Shown here piece by piece: positions 1 to 8,000 of a DNA stretch of 64,000 nucleotides (positions are counted from its first letter, which is position 1; the number at the start of each line of letters is the position of its first letter). The position numbers and the translations under genes are program-made. The stretch is from Zobellia roscoffensis (lineage in GTDB: Bacteria; Bacteroidota; Bacteroidia; Flavobacteriales; Flavobacteriaceae): NCBI RefSeq assembly GCF_015330165.1, contig NZ_JADDXT010000002.1:1672504-1736503 (forward strand). Reading direction: 5' to 3'. The notes beneath the pieces were generated by a model, which was given only the letters and a program-made list of their open reading frames with translations, did not search any database and was not told the origin of the DNA.

Positions 1-2
1 CG

Positions 3-860
3 TATTACCCTATGTTGATTGCTATTGTTGGGGCCGTTCTTAATGTGGTGTTGGACTTTATTTTTGTGTACGGAATAGAAGGTGTTCTTGAACCTATGTA
101 TTTAGAAGGTGCCGCATGGGCAAGCCTTTTGGCACAGGGTGTTATGGCTATTATTGCTTTTGTATTGTTGATTACAAAGACCAATATAAACCTACGCTTA
201 CAATTACCCGTTCATAATGAATTGGGTAGATTGGTCATTATGAGCCTGAATCTTTTTGTACGGGCATTGGCTCTAAATACTGCTTTGATCTTGGCGGTTC
301 GCGAAGCTACTGAACTGGGACCAAAATATATTGGAGCACACACCATAGCGGTCAATATCTGGTTGTTTTCCGCCTTTTTTATTGATGGATATGCCGCTGC
401 GGGAAATATTATGGGCGGTAGGCTTCTGGGTGCTAAAGATTATGATGGCTTATGGTTACTTGCCAAGAAAATATTGCAGTACGGACTTCTAGTAAGTGTG
501 GCATTGGTTGCCGCAGGATTTCTGTTCTATAAACCGATCGGACTTATTTTTTCAAAGGAAACGGTGGTGCTTCATGCTTTTTATGCCGTGTTTTTTATTG
601 TGATTTTAGGGTTGCCCATGAATACCGTTGCTTTTATTTTTGATGGAATTTTTAAGGGGATGGGAGAAATGAAATACCTAAGAAATACCCTGTTGGCAGC
701 TACCTTCTTGGGTTTTGTTCCTGTTCTTTTCTTTGGAAAATATATGAATTGGGGTCTTTACGGAATTTGGATAGCTTTCACCGTTTGGATGGCCATTCGT
801 GGCGGTGCCCTGGTCGTTAAGTTTATAAGAAAGTTTCGGCCGCTCTTGAAAAACCCCTAA
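3..860 (+). CDS. MATE family efflux transporter, C-terminal part (5' truncated by window edge)
   Basis: The reading frame is open to the first complete codon of the window, so the true start lies upstream; about 285 residues are visible. The protein is strongly hydrophobic, with at least six membrane segments separated by short loops, and ends in a basic tail (KFIRKFRPLLKNP). The pattern of a long hydrophobic half with helices such as ILGLPMNTVAFIFDGIF, preceded by an amphipathic linker, fits the second half of MATE exporters (DinF-like), which extrude drugs or metabolites in exchange for Na+ or H+ at the inner membrane. Family assignment is by overall character plus the G-D/G-I-F-K-G-M-G-like segment near residue 215; the substrate cannot be inferred. 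Confidence 0.8.
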   Translation, partial: YYPMLIAIVGAVLNVVLDFIFVYGIEGVLEPMYLEGAAWASLLAQGVMAIIAFVLLITKTNINLRLQLPVHNELGRLVIMSLNLFVRALALNTALILAVREATELGPKYIGAHTIAVNIWLFSAFFIDGYAAAGNIMGGRLLGAKDYDGLWLLAKKILQYGLLVSVALVAAGFLFYKPIGLIFSKETVVLHAFYAVFFIVILGLPMNTVAFIFDGIFKGMGEMKYLRNTLLAATFLGFVPVLFFGKYMNWGLYGIWIAFTVWMAIRGGALVVKFIRKFRPLLKNP

Positions 861-877
861 TTTTAAAAGTACATTTG
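846..877 (+). promoter_or_regulatory. Bacteroidota-type promoter for the crotonase gene
   Basis: TTG at 846-848 and TACATTTG at 870-877 are separated by 21 bases, matching the -33/-7 arrangement (TTG, TAnnTTTG) of this phylum. The box lies 22 bases before the ATG at 900 and the -33 element is inside the end of the MATE gene. Confidence 0.5.
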
Positions 878-899
878 CTCAACTTTTAAACTGGAATTT

Positions 900-1667
900 A
901 TGGGAACCACTCGTGAAAACGGAAGTCTTTATACTAAAATAGATAATAAAGTAGCCACAATTGAATTTGGCCATCCGGCAAGTAATTCTTTTGTTGCCGA
1001 ACTGTTAGATCGTTTAACTGCCGAGTTCGATAAGCTTTCTGGAAATGATGCTATTTCTGTAATTGTCCTTAGGTCTGAAGGTGATCGTGCTTTTTGTGCT
1101 GGCGCATCTTTTGATGAACTTATGGCAGTTTCTAATCTAGATGAAGGCAAAGTTTTTTTTAGTGGTTTTGCCAATGTCATCAACGCTATGCGCAAATGTA
1201 AAAAAGTAATTGTTGGCCGTATTCAAGGTAAAACAGTAGGTGGAGGTGTCGGTCTTGCTGCTGCGTGTGATTATGCGTATGCGTCCGAAGCGGCATCCAT
1301 ACGTTTGTCCGAACTTACTATAGGCATTGCACCTTTGGTTATAGCCCCCGCTGTGGAACGAAAAATTGGTACTAGTGCTATTTCTGATATGTCTTTGTCT
1401 CCAACCGAATGGAAAAATGCCTACTGGGCGCAAGAAAAAGGGCTTTATTCCAGGGTGTTTGACGATATTAAGGAATTGGATAAAGAGCTAGATTTTCATG
1501 TGCAGAAACTAGCCGGTTATAACCCTGAAGCGCTTCAAGAATGGAAACAGGTGCTATGGCAAGGAACGGACCATTGGAACGACCTATTGGTTGAGCGTGC
1601 TGCCATCACCGGTAGGTTGGTACTTTCAGAGTTTACCAGAAATGCACTCTCAAAATTCAAAAAATAA
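900..1667 (+). CDS. Enoyl-CoA hydratase/isomerase (crotonase) family protein
   Basis: A 255-residue single-domain crotonase, the usual length for the family. The oxyanion-hole segments are visible: RAFCAGASFDEL (about residues 63-74) and the glycine-rich GKTVGGGVGLAAACD (about 110-124). Crotonases act on acyl-CoA thioesters in the cytoplasm. The first catalytic Glu of mitochondrial crotonase, which follows the GGG run, is Gly here (GGGVGLA), while a Glu is kept in the second position (RLSELTIG). The GGGVGL form is seen in methylglutaconyl-CoA hydratase (LiuC)-like members, so a role in branched-chain acyl-CoA breakdown is possible, but no leucine-degradation genes are adjacent. It stands alone between its own promoter and a terminator. 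Confidence 0.85.
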   Translation: MGTTRENGSLYTKIDNKVATIEFGHPASNSFVAELLDRLTAEFDKLSGNDAISVIVLRSEGDRAFCAGASFDELMAVSNLDEGKVFFSGFANVINAMRKCKKVIVGRIQGKTVGGGVGLAAACDYAYASEAASIRLSELTIGIAPLVIAPAVERKIGTSAISDMSLSPTEWKNAYWAQEKGLYSRVFDDIKELDKELDFHVQKLAGYNPEALQEWKQVLWQGTDHWNDLLVERAAITGRLVLSEFTRNALSKFKK

Positions 1668-1679
1668 CAATAACCGCCC

Positions 1680-1701
1680 GTAGAGGACGTTCTACTTTTT
1701 T
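1680..1701 (+). terminator. Short hairpin and T-tract after the crotonase gene
   Basis: GTAGAG (1680-1685) pairs with TTCTAC (1690-1695, one G-T wobble) around a 4-base loop and is followed by six T residues, 12 bases after the crotonase stop codon. Confidence 0.5.
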
Positions 1702-1712
1702 AAATCTTAATT

Positions 1713-1826
1713 ATGAATATTTTAAATTTCCTGAATGGCGACCTTGTTTTTCCCATTCTAGCCCTTTTTGTTGTGGTTATTTACTTCGTAAACCGCGTTC
1801 GCACTAAAAGGAAGTTCAAAAGATAG
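1713..1826 (+). CDS. Small single-membrane-segment protein, 37 aa (candidate)
   Basis: An ATG-started frame of 37 codons between the crotonase terminator and the convergent oxygenase gene. The peptide has a short polar start, one hydrophobic helix (LVFPILALFVVVIYFV, residues 11-26) and a strongly basic tail (NRVRTKRKFKR), the layout of a one-pass inner-membrane peptide obeying the positive-inside rule. No ribosome binding site is evident, but that is normal in this phylum. It sits only 12 bases after the preceding T-tract, so it would need read-through. I do not recognise it; the membrane-helix-plus-basic-tail composition is the only support. Confidence 0.4.
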   Translation: MNILNFLNGDLVFPILALFVVVIYFVNRVRTKRKFKR

Positions 1827-1846
1827 TTTCCTTATATATATATAGA

Positions 1847-2488
1847 TTAACGGGTTTTCAACCAACCGGTAATGCTCAACCGTTCGCGTTTTGCAGGCTT
1901 TACCTCATGCTCTAAATCGCGACTTTCAAAAATAACCGCTCTCCCTGGGAATGGATAAATAGTTTTTGGCTCTTCGCCATTTTTACCATTTAGATAAAGT
2001 ACTAGTTCACCTCCGTGTTCGGGTTGCCAATCGTCTGCATTCAAATAACAAACTATGGAAAGCTTCCGCCTATCGTCATTTTGAAAAGTGTCCAAATGTT
2101 TTTCGTAGAATTTCCCTTCCGGATAAACGGCGTAATGAAATTCTTTCCTAAGTATTCCTAAAAAGCAAGTGCGGTTCAAATAGGCCGCTAAATCATTGAT
2201 TCGGTCAAAAAATAATTTTTGGATTGCGTTACTATTTGTTTCCTCCATCCACAGAATAAAATCACCACGTTTTCCCGTTTGTATAACCTCATTGGTACGG
2301 TTTCCAATAGCAGCTTTCTTGAAAAGGTCATCTTCGTATTTATTCAGAAGGTCTGTACGCAGGGTATTAACCGTGCTTTCGGAAAGTAAATCGTCTACAA
2401 TACTATAGCCGTTCTCTAAAATGTCTTCAATTACTTTTTCGTAAGTTGGGTTTACGATAAAGTCTAGTTGTTCATATAATTCTGTCAC
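1847..2488 (-). CDS. 2-oxoglutarate/Fe(II)-dependent oxygenase (prolyl 4-hydroxylase-like)
   Basis: A 213-residue protein whose C-terminal half carries the double-stranded beta-helix facial triad H131-x-D133 (EKHLDTF) and H194 (DLEHEV), with R203 nine residues later to bind 2-oxoglutarate. FYEKHLDTFQN and GGELVLYL are typical of the 2OG-FeII_Oxy_3 (P4H) family, which hydroxylates protein side chains or small molecules using O2. The frame starts with GTG at 2488; no in-frame ATG is available near the start, and a TACATTTG box lies 22 bases upstream. It is divergent from queD and convergent with the small ORF. The substrate is unknown. Confidence 0.85.
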   Translation of the reverse strand: MTELYEQLDFIVNPTYEKVIEDILENGYSIVDDLLSESTVNTLRTDLLNKYEDDLFKKAAIGNRTNEVIQTGKRGDFILWMEETNSNAIQKLFFDRINDLAAYLNRTCFLGILRKEFHYAVYPEGKFYEKHLDTFQNDDRRKLSIVCYLNADDWQPEHGGELVLYLNGKNGEEPKTIYPFPGRAVIFESRDLEHEVKPAKRERLSITGWLKTR

Positions 2489-2510
2489 CTTAAAAAATTA
2501 AAAAAGCCGG

Positions 2511-2543
2511 CAAATGTAATCTAAAAACGGATTGGTTTTACAA
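2511..2543 (-). promoter_or_regulatory. Promoter of the 2OG oxygenase gene
   Basis: On the minus strand TTG (2543-2541) and TACATTTG (2518-2511) are 22 bases apart, 22 bases before the GTG start. It overlaps the upstream part of the divergent queD promoter. Confidence 0.45.
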
Positions 2544-2549
2544 ATTGAA

Positions 2550-2557
2550 TACCTTTG
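2550..2557 (+). promoter_or_regulatory. -7 box of queD
   Basis: TACCTTTG matches the TAnnTTTG consensus and ends 17 bases before the queD ATG. A TTG at 2532-2534 is only 15 bases away, so the -33 element is poor. Confidence 0.4.
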
Positions 2558-2574
2558 CAGAATAATCGTATTTC

Positions 2575-3024
2575 ATGAGTAAAATTAGAATCACCAAACA
2601 GTTCAATTTTGAGACCGGTCACGCACTTTACGGCTATGATGGAAAGTGTAGAAATGTGCATGGACACAGCTATAAATTATCGGTAACGGTTATTGGTACT
2701 CCCATTACGGATACCTCTAATGTAAAATGGGGGATGGTCATAGATTTTGGTGACCTTAAAAAAATAGTGAAAGAAGAAATTGTAGATCAGTTTGATCATG
2801 CTACTGTTTTTAATAAAAACACGCCACACATAGAATTGGCCCAAGAGCTGATTAATAGAGGGCATAGTGTTATTTTAGCCGATTATCAGCCGACCAGTGA
2901 AAATATGGTCATCGATTTTTCAAAAAAGATTCGTGCTAGACTACCTGAAAATATAAGTCTACATTCATTAAGACTTCAAGAAACAGATACTTCGTTTGCG
3001 GAGTGGTATGCATCCGATAATTAG
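2575..3024 (+). CDS. queD: 6-carboxy-5,6,7,8-tetrahydropterin synthase (QueD/PTPS family)
   Basis: This 149-residue cytoplasmic enzyme would convert 7,8-dihydroneopterin triphosphate to 6-carboxytetrahydropterin in queuosine/preQ0 synthesis. Visible signatures are the zinc ligands H16 (ETGHAL), H29 and H31 (NVHGHSY), the catalytic Cys25 (GKCRNVHGH), and the late LQETDTSFAEW segment with the acidic substrate-binding residue. The single Cys spaced C-x3-H-x-H is the QueD arrangement. Length fits bacterial QueD proteins with the insertion around residues 90-110. Other queuosine genes are not in this window, so 6-pyruvoyl-tetrahydropterin synthase remains a less likely alternative. Confidence 0.85.
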   Translation: MSKIRITKQFNFETGHALYGYDGKCRNVHGHSYKLSVTVIGTPITDTSNVKWGMVIDFGDLKKIVKEEIVDQFDHATVFNKNTPHIELAQELINRGHSVILADYQPTSENMVIDFSKKIRARLPENISLHSLRLQETDTSFAEWYASDN

Positions 3025-3066
3025 TAACTCCTTTCTAAAAAGGGTATTCGTTATATTTACGATCAG

Positions 3067-3843
3067 ATGAAAACCATTACCGTTCCTCAGGGCAAAAAAG
3101 TCTATTTCTCCAGTGATAATCACCTTGGCGCGCCTACTATGGCCGATAGCCGACCACGTGAAAAGAAATTCGTTGCTTGGCTGGACACCATAAAAGAAGA
3201 TGCTGCGGCTATTTTTTTAATGGGTGATCTGTTTGATTTTTGGATGGAATACAAAACGGTAGTTCCTAAAGGATTTACCCGTACTTTGGGGAAACTTGCG
3301 GAAATGTCCGACTCAGGAATACCCATTTACTTTTTTGTGGGAAACCACGATTTATGGATGAACGGTTATTTTGAGGAGGAACTGAATATCCCCGTTTTTC
3401 ATAAACCCCAGCAGTACAACATAAGCGGAGTTACTTTTTTTGTAGGCCATGGCGATGGTCTTGGTCCTGATGATTTGGGGTATAAGCGAATGAAGAAAGT
3501 CTTTACCAACCCATTGGCCAAATGGCTCTTCAGATGGTTGCATCCAGATATTGGAGTGCGTATGGCACAGCATTTATCCGTTAAGAACAAGTTGATTTCA
3601 GGAGATGATGATGCCAAATTCTTGGGCGAAGACAAAGAGTGGTTGGTTCAATACGCCAAGCGAAAATTAGAAACGCAGCATTATGACCATTTTATTTTCG
3701 GTCACCGTCACTTGCCTATGGAGGTAGAAGTGGGAGAGAATTCAAGATACACCAATCTCGGCGATTGGATTCATTATTACACCTATGCCGTTTTTGATGG
3801 GGAGAAGTTAAGCTTAGAAAAATACGAGCCTACTCATCATTAG
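3067..3843 (+). CDS. UDP-2,3-diacylglucosamine diphosphatase family (LpxH-like metallophosphoesterase)
   Basis: A 258-residue calcineurin-like phosphoesterase with all five metal-binding blocks in order: D17-x-H19 (SSDNHLGAP), GDLFDFW (D54), GNHDLW (about 97-102), GHGDGL (about 128) and GHRHLP (about 215). GDLFDFW and GNHDLW are characteristic of LpxH, which cleaves UDP-2,3-diacylglucosamine to lipid X plus UMP in lipid A synthesis at the inner-membrane face. It follows queD by 42 bases; a TATATTTA box (3052-3059) directly before its ATG may drive it separately. Its last 14 bases overlap the end of the convergent MFS gene. Confidence 0.8.
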   Translation: MKTITVPQGKKVYFSSDNHLGAPTMADSRPREKKFVAWLDTIKEDAAAIFLMGDLFDFWMEYKTVVPKGFTRTLGKLAEMSDSGIPIYFFVGNHDLWMNGYFEEELNIPVFHKPQQYNISGVTFFVGHGDGLGPDDLGYKRMKKVFTNPLAKWLFRWLHPDIGVRMAQHLSVKNKLISGDDDAKFLGEDKEWLVQYAKRKLETQHYDHFIFGHRHLPMEVEVGENSRYTNLGDWIHYYTYAVFDGEKLSLEKYEPTHH

Positions 3844-5098
3844 CCTCGTGTTCATCAATATCTTTCTGCAAATCCAGTTTTCTGAACGTTGGGGAAACAA
3901 TAGCTGTGGCGCCTACTGTGATTAAAGTCATTGCTCCTCCAAATACTACAGCGGTAACCGTACCCATAAGTTTTGCCGTCAAACCACTTTCAAAAGCACC
4001 TAACTCATTGGATGAGCCCACAAACATTGAATTAACCGATGCTACTCGCCCACGCATGTTATCAGGAGTTTTAAGTTGTAAAATGGTCTGACGGATAATC
4101 ATGGAAACACCATCTACGGCACCGCTCACGAATAAGGCAATAACCGAAAGCCAGAAATAGGTTGAAAGACCAAAAACTATCATACAAATACCGAAACCAA
4201 AAACTGCGAACAGTAATTTCTTTCCAGCATTCTTATGTAACGGAAAACGCGTAGAACCTAACATGGTCAGTGCCGCGCCCACTGCTGGAGCTGCACGAAG
4301 AACGCCAAACCCTTCGGAACCCACATGTAAAATATCTTGTGCAAAGATTGGTAAAAGCGCAACCGCTCCACCAAAAAGTACGGCGATCATATCCAACGTT
4401 AATGCGCCAAAAACAGCTTTGGTGTTAAAAACAAACCGGAGGCCTTCGCGTAGGCTTTCAAAAACAGGTTCCCCAATTTTAGGGTTAAGAATCGGTTTTC
4501 TTTTGATTTGAGACAGGGCCATCAGTGCCATTACCGAGAAACCAAAAATAAGGCACATGGACCAATGCACACCTATCCAACTTATTGAAAACCCTGCTAA
4601 TGCCGGACCTAGGACTGCTGCCAATTGCCAAGTGGTACTACTCCAGGTAGCTGCATTAGGATATATTTTTTTAGGAACGATTAAAGCGATTAAAGAAAAG
4701 ATTGTTGGCCCAAGAAAAGAACGTACAATTCCGCCCAAGAAAACTAAAAAATAGATGGCGTATAATATGGTCTTGGAGTCTATTTTTTCTTCTATGGAAG
4801 GCCAACTCAGCACAAACAATCCAAAGCTGATTACCGAGAAACCAAAAATGCATTTTATAAGAAGATTACGCTTTTCTTTCTGGTCTACAATATGCCCTGC
4901 AAATAGTGCCATGGAGACAGCGGGTATCACTTCCATTAGCCCTATTATCCCCAAAGAAAGCGGGTCTTTTGTCATTGAATATACTTGCCATTCTATGACT
5001 ATGAACTGCATGGACCATGCAAATACCATAGCAAAACGAACCAATAAAAAGATATTGAATTCTTTGAAACGTAAGGCAGCATAGGGATCCATAAACAT
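3830..5098 (-). CDS. MFS transporter (enterobactin-exporter-like)
   Basis: A 422-residue protein with about twelve hydrophobic segments. The N-terminal part (LRFKEFNIFLLVRFAMVFAW) and the loop AGHIVDQKEKRN after helix 2 correspond to the MFS motif A region (G-x-x-x-D-x-x-x-R), and the later VSGAVDGVSMIIRQTILQLKTPDNMRGRVASVNSMF block is typical of the MFS_3/EntS branch, where MRGRV precedes helix 11. Such proteins export siderophores or drugs by proton antiport, but the substrate here is unknown. A second in-frame ATG is two codons downstream. The stop overlaps the lpxH-like gene on the other strand. Confidence 0.85.
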   Translation of the reverse strand: MFMDPYAALRFKEFNIFLLVRFAMVFAWSMQFIVIEWQVYSMTKDPLSLGIIGLMEVIPAVSMALFAGHIVDQKEKRNLLIKCIFGFSVISFGLFVLSWPSIEEKIDSKTILYAIYFLVFLGGIVRSFLGPTIFSLIALIVPKKIYPNAATWSSTTWQLAAVLGPALAGFSISWIGVHWSMCLIFGFSVMALMALSQIKRKPILNPKIGEPVFESLREGLRFVFNTKAVFGALTLDMIAVLFGGAVALLPIFAQDILHVGSEGFGVLRAAPAVGAALTMLGSTRFPLHKNAGKKLLFAVFGFGICMIVFGLSTYFWLSVIALFVSGAVDGVSMIIRQTILQLKTPDNMRGRVASVNSMFVGSSNELGAFESGLTAKLMGTVTAVVFGGAMTLITVGATAIVSPTFRKLDLQKDIDEHEANDE

Positions 5099-5423
5099 GC
5101 TTCTTAAAGAGAAATAAGGGGCAAAGGTATTATTATAAACCGATGAACGGTATACCGAAAAGCTTTAATTTTATATTGGGCCCTATTTACTTAAACAAAC
5201 CGGGTAGTCTGTTATTTTAAGCTTTGGATTTAAGGTATATTGGGACTTCATCGATAAACGGTTGTTTTTTATGTGGGAAAAGTGATGATTAAATAGCGCT
5301 TGGATTAAATAAAAAACATAACCGACCGTATAGTTTGTAGCGTTTTTTTGGATAAACGTAGAAAAGAATGGAAAACGATTTTGCTAAAATCCATTTCTAT
5401 TGCAAATAGGATGAAGAAAATCG
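5099..5423 (-). other. Intergenic region with a -7 box for the MFS gene
   Basis: This 325-base stretch has stop codons in all frames and no convincing gene. On the minus strand TACCTTTG (5129-5122) lies 23 bases before the MFS ATG and is its likely -7 box; no clear TTG is found at -33. The rest is AT-rich with several scattered AAACGG/CCGTTT words but no repeat structure that I can defend. Confidence 0.45.
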
Positions 5424-5810
5424 TTAAACGGTAATCTCTATTCGGTTGCCTTCCGGATCAAGTATGACGCTTTCATAATACCCGTCTCCTGTTGTTCTAG
5501 GTTCGCCCGCAACTTGAAATCCATCTGTTCTCAGTTGCTCGGTAATGGTATCTACTTTTTCTTTTGAACCTACGGAGAGGGCAAAATGAATAAAACCCAA
5601 ATGTTCTTCTGTAGAATTTGATGCTTTAGTAATTTCCGGTTTGTGCATCAATTCCAATCGTGTTCCTTCGCTAAAACTAAGAAAATAAGAGGTGAAATTT
5701 TTAGTTGGGTTGTGATAGCGTTCTCCTGCAATAGCATCAAAATAATTCTCGTAAAATTGACGCATGGTTTCAAGGTCGGATGCCCAAATGGCGAGATGTT
5801 CTATTTTCAT
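5424..5810 (-). CDS. VOC family (glyoxalase-like) protein
   Basis: A 128-residue vicinal-oxygen-chelate protein with the beta-alpha-beta3 pattern twice. MKIEHLAIWASDLETMRQFY opens the fold, GTRLELMHKPE and GFIHFALSV supply central strands with metal-ligand positions, and DPEGNRIEI is the classic terminal strand with its Glu. The open frame extends 15 codons further upstream, but I chose the ATG at 5810 because it starts the conserved domain and overlaps the recJ stop as ATGA, a sign of translational coupling. Members include glyoxalase I, dioxygenases and antibiotic-resistance proteins; the exact reaction cannot be told. Confidence 0.85.
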   Translation of the reverse strand: MKIEHLAIWASDLETMRQFYENYFDAIAGERYHNPTKNFTSYFLSFSEGTRLELMHKPEITKASNSTEEHLGFIHFALSVGSKEKVDTITEQLRTDGFQVAGEPRTTGDGYYESVILDPEGNRIEITV

Positions 5811-7495
5811 TGTATGTCTTTCAATTTCATTTGTAAGCTGATGTTGCCTTGCCATTCATTTTCATCCAAAGAAAAAACAGCATTGAAAGGCTGTCTGTTA
5901 GCTACAAGGGAAAGTTTATCGCCCATATTAAAACCAATGCCTCCAATAGGACCAATGCCGTTTTGAGTAGCAGCTAACTTAAGATGTGCCCCATCTTCAC
6001 CTACACCTTTTGCATAGCCTGTATCTATTAGATTTTCGGACATGAATGTTGGAGTCATGTTACCAGGCCCAAAAGGAGCGAACTGTTTTAGGATACGCAT
6101 CAGTTTTGGTGAAATATCCTTAAAATTTAATTGAGCATCTATGGAAATTTCAGGAATCAATAATTTTGGGTCAATGGTTTCGGAGACTACTTTCTCGAAT
6201 TGTGTTTTGAAGTTTTCAAACTGCTCTTCTAGTAACGTGAGTCCGGCAGCATATTTATGTCCTCCAAACTGTTCAATGCAATCTGCACAGCCCTGTAAGG
6301 CGTTATACACATCAAAACCTTTTACGGAACGTGCGGAAGCTGCCAACTTATCGCCACTTTTAGTAAAGACCAATGTTGGACGGTAATAGGTTTCGGTAAG
6401 CCGGGAAGCCACAATGCCAATAACACCTTTGTGCCAGGAATCTTTGTAGACCACGGAAGTAAAACGTTCTTCTTCTTTGTTTTGTAGAATTTGGTCCAGC
6501 GCTTCTTGGGTAATTTCCTTATCCAATCCGCGACGGTCTAGGTTGAATTGCTCAATCTGACTTGCAAATATTTCCGCTTGTGATAAGTCGGTTTCGGTGA
6601 GGAGGTTTACAGCGTGCTGTCCATGTTCCATACGACCGGCGGCATTTATACGAGGAGCAATTATAAAAACCACATCGGTTATGGTGAGCACGGACTTCTT
6701 AATCTGGTTGATAATTGCTTTAAACCCCATTCTAGGGTTGGTATTGATAACTTGAAGCCCAAAATAGGCGAGCACTCTGTTTTCCCCAGTAATGGGTACA
6801 ATATCGGCACCAATAGCTGTTGCGACTAAATCTAAATAAAGTAGGAGATCGTCAATAGTCTGTCCTTGTCTAGAACCTAAAGCTTGAATAAGTTTAAAAC
6901 CAACTCCGCAACCACAAAGTTCATCATAGGGGTAACTACAATCCTCTCGTTTAGGGTCAAGAACCGCAACGGCATCCGGGAGTTGGTTACCCGGTCTGTG
7001 GTGGTCGCAAATAACAAAATCAATTCCTTTTTCTTTGGCGTAGGCAACCTTATCAATAGCCTTTACACCACAGTCTAACGCTATTATCAATGAAAAACCA
7101 TTGTCTTCCGCAAAATCTATTCCCTTAAAAGAAACACCATACCCTTCGGTATATCTATCAGGAATATAGGTGGCTACATTCGGGTAATAACTCAGTAAAT
7201 AAGAAGAAACCAAGGCTACGGATGTTGTTCCGTCTACATCATAATCACCATAAACAAGAATATTTTCGTTGTTGGATATGGCCTTTTCAATGCGTTCTAC
7301 GGCTAATTGCATATCCTTCATTAAAAAGGGATCGTGCAGATGACTTAATTCAGGTCTAAAAAAACGCTTGGCCTCATCATAGGTAGATATACCGCGTTGC
7401 AATAGCAATTGAGCCACCAAATCATCTACCTTAAGTGCTTTGGCCAATTGGTCAATAGCCTCTTGTTCAGGTTTGGGTTTAATGGTCCAGCGCAT
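5807..7495 (-). CDS. recJ: Single-stranded-DNA-specific exonuclease RecJ
   Basis: A 562-residue 5'-3' ssDNA exonuclease of the DHH superfamily, acting in RecFOR recombination and mismatch and base-excision repair. Motif I is VYGDYDVDGTTS (D84, D86, D88), motif II LDCGVKA (D141) and motif III is the name-giving DHH at 164-166 (VICDHHRPG). The DHHA1 region follows with INAAGRM and, near residue 400, GFDVYNAL and CIEQFGGHKYAAGLT, the conserved GGHxxAAG motif. The C-terminal OB-like domain is present. The length is typical. It is coupled to the downstream VOC gene by a 4-base overlap; its upstream region is built of short repeats. Confidence 0.97.
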   Translation of the reverse strand: MRWTIKPKPEQEAIDQLAKALKVDDLVAQLLLQRGISTYDEAKRFFRPELSHLHDPFLMKDMQLAVERIEKAISNNENILVYGDYDVDGTTSVALVSSYLLSYYPNVATYIPDRYTEGYGVSFKGIDFAEDNGFSLIIALDCGVKAIDKVAYAKEKGIDFVICDHHRPGNQLPDAVAVLDPKREDCSYPYDELCGCGVGFKLIQALGSRQGQTIDDLLLYLDLVATAIGADIVPITGENRVLAYFGLQVINTNPRMGFKAIINQIKKSVLTITDVVFIIAPRINAAGRMEHGQHAVNLLTETDLSQAEIFASQIEQFNLDRRGLDKEITQEALDQILQNKEEERFTSVVYKDSWHKGVIGIVASRLTETYYRPTLVFTKSGDKLAASARSVKGFDVYNALQGCADCIEQFGGHKYAAGLTLLEEQFENFKTQFEKVVSETIDPKLLIPEISIDAQLNFKDISPKLMRILKQFAPFGPGNMTPTFMSENLIDTGYAKGVGEDGAHLKLAATQNGIGPIGGIGFNMGDKLSLVANRQPFNAVFSLDENEWQGNISLQMKLKDIQ

Positions 7496-7536
7496 AGGGT
7501 GTGTTTAAGTGTCAAGCTCAAGTGTCAAGTTAAAAA

Positions 7537-7553
7537 TTAAAATTAAAGTTCAA
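7537..7553 (-). repeat. Left arm of 17-bp inverted repeat around the four-helix-bundle gene
   Basis: The bases TTAAAATTAAAGTTCAA are the exact reverse complement of 8010-8026. The arm sits in a 130-base AT-rich stretch made of related words (caagcttaag, gtgtcaag, aagttaaa) between recJ and the four-helix-bundle gene. It is low in complexity, so the match alone is not strong, but the same phrase is repeated as a 39-bp tandem unit on the other side. Confidence 0.6.
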
Positions 7554-7630
7554 GCTTAAGTGTTAAGTTCAGACTGAAGAATTAATTGCAAGTCTAAGTA
7601 TTATAGAATGTTCAATAATATACTAAGAAA

Positions 7631-7987
7631 TTAGCTTTGTTTTTTATTCCTGATGATTGTGGCAATGATTTTAATCAATTGTTGGACTTCGCCTAGAAGG
7701 AATTCTCTTTTGTCGTCGTTACCATACTCTATTTTTGTCAAAATTTTTAAGTTTACTCTAGACTCCTTGAGTTCTTTAAGAGAAATACTTGCTTTGTGAA
7801 CATAGTCTTTTGAGGTGTGGGTACCTTGGGCTTCACCAAAATTAAGCGCAGAACTTCCAGCTGACCTCAAGAGTTGATTTCCATAATATTCTCCAGTAAA
7901 ATCCTTCGGTATTTCGCGACAAAAAATAGCAATATCAGCAGCAAAATTTACTAATCTATCTTCTAAATCATATTTTTTATCATCCAC
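7631..7987 (-). CDS. Four helix bundle protein (23S rRNA intervening-sequence protein family)
   Basis: A 118-residue all-helical protein. LEDRLVNFAADIAIFCREIPKDFTGEYYGNQLLRSAGS, SALNFGEAQGTHTSKDYVHKASISLKELKE and LIKIIATIIRNKK match the S23/IVP-like family (four helix bundle, related to the diversity-generating-retroelement accessory Avd). The family forms pentameric basic barrels that bind nucleic acid; the biological role of the stand-alone versions is unresolved. The frame opens with GTG at 7987 (GTG GAT GAT), with no upstream in-frame ATG. It is isolated, flanked on both sides by repetitive sequence, which suggests that gene plus flanks move or spread as a unit. Confidence 0.85.
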   Translation of the reverse strand: MDDKKYDLEDRLVNFAADIAIFCREIPKDFTGEYYGNQLLRSAGSSALNFGEAQGTHTSKDYVHKASISLKELKESRVNLKILTKIEYGNDDKREFLLGEVQQLIKIIATIIRNKKQS

Positions 7988-8000
7988 AATATTGGGTCTA

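Noticed and set aside
1137..1433. Minus-strand open frame of 98 aa inside the crotonase gene
   Set aside because: It is a shadow of a well-supported coding frame with no recognisable domain.
7496..7630. E. coli-like TTGACA boxes upstream of recJ
   Set aside because: TTGACA occurs only as part of the repeat words (gtgtcaag) and there is no matching -10 at proper spacing; this phylum uses TAnnTTTG.
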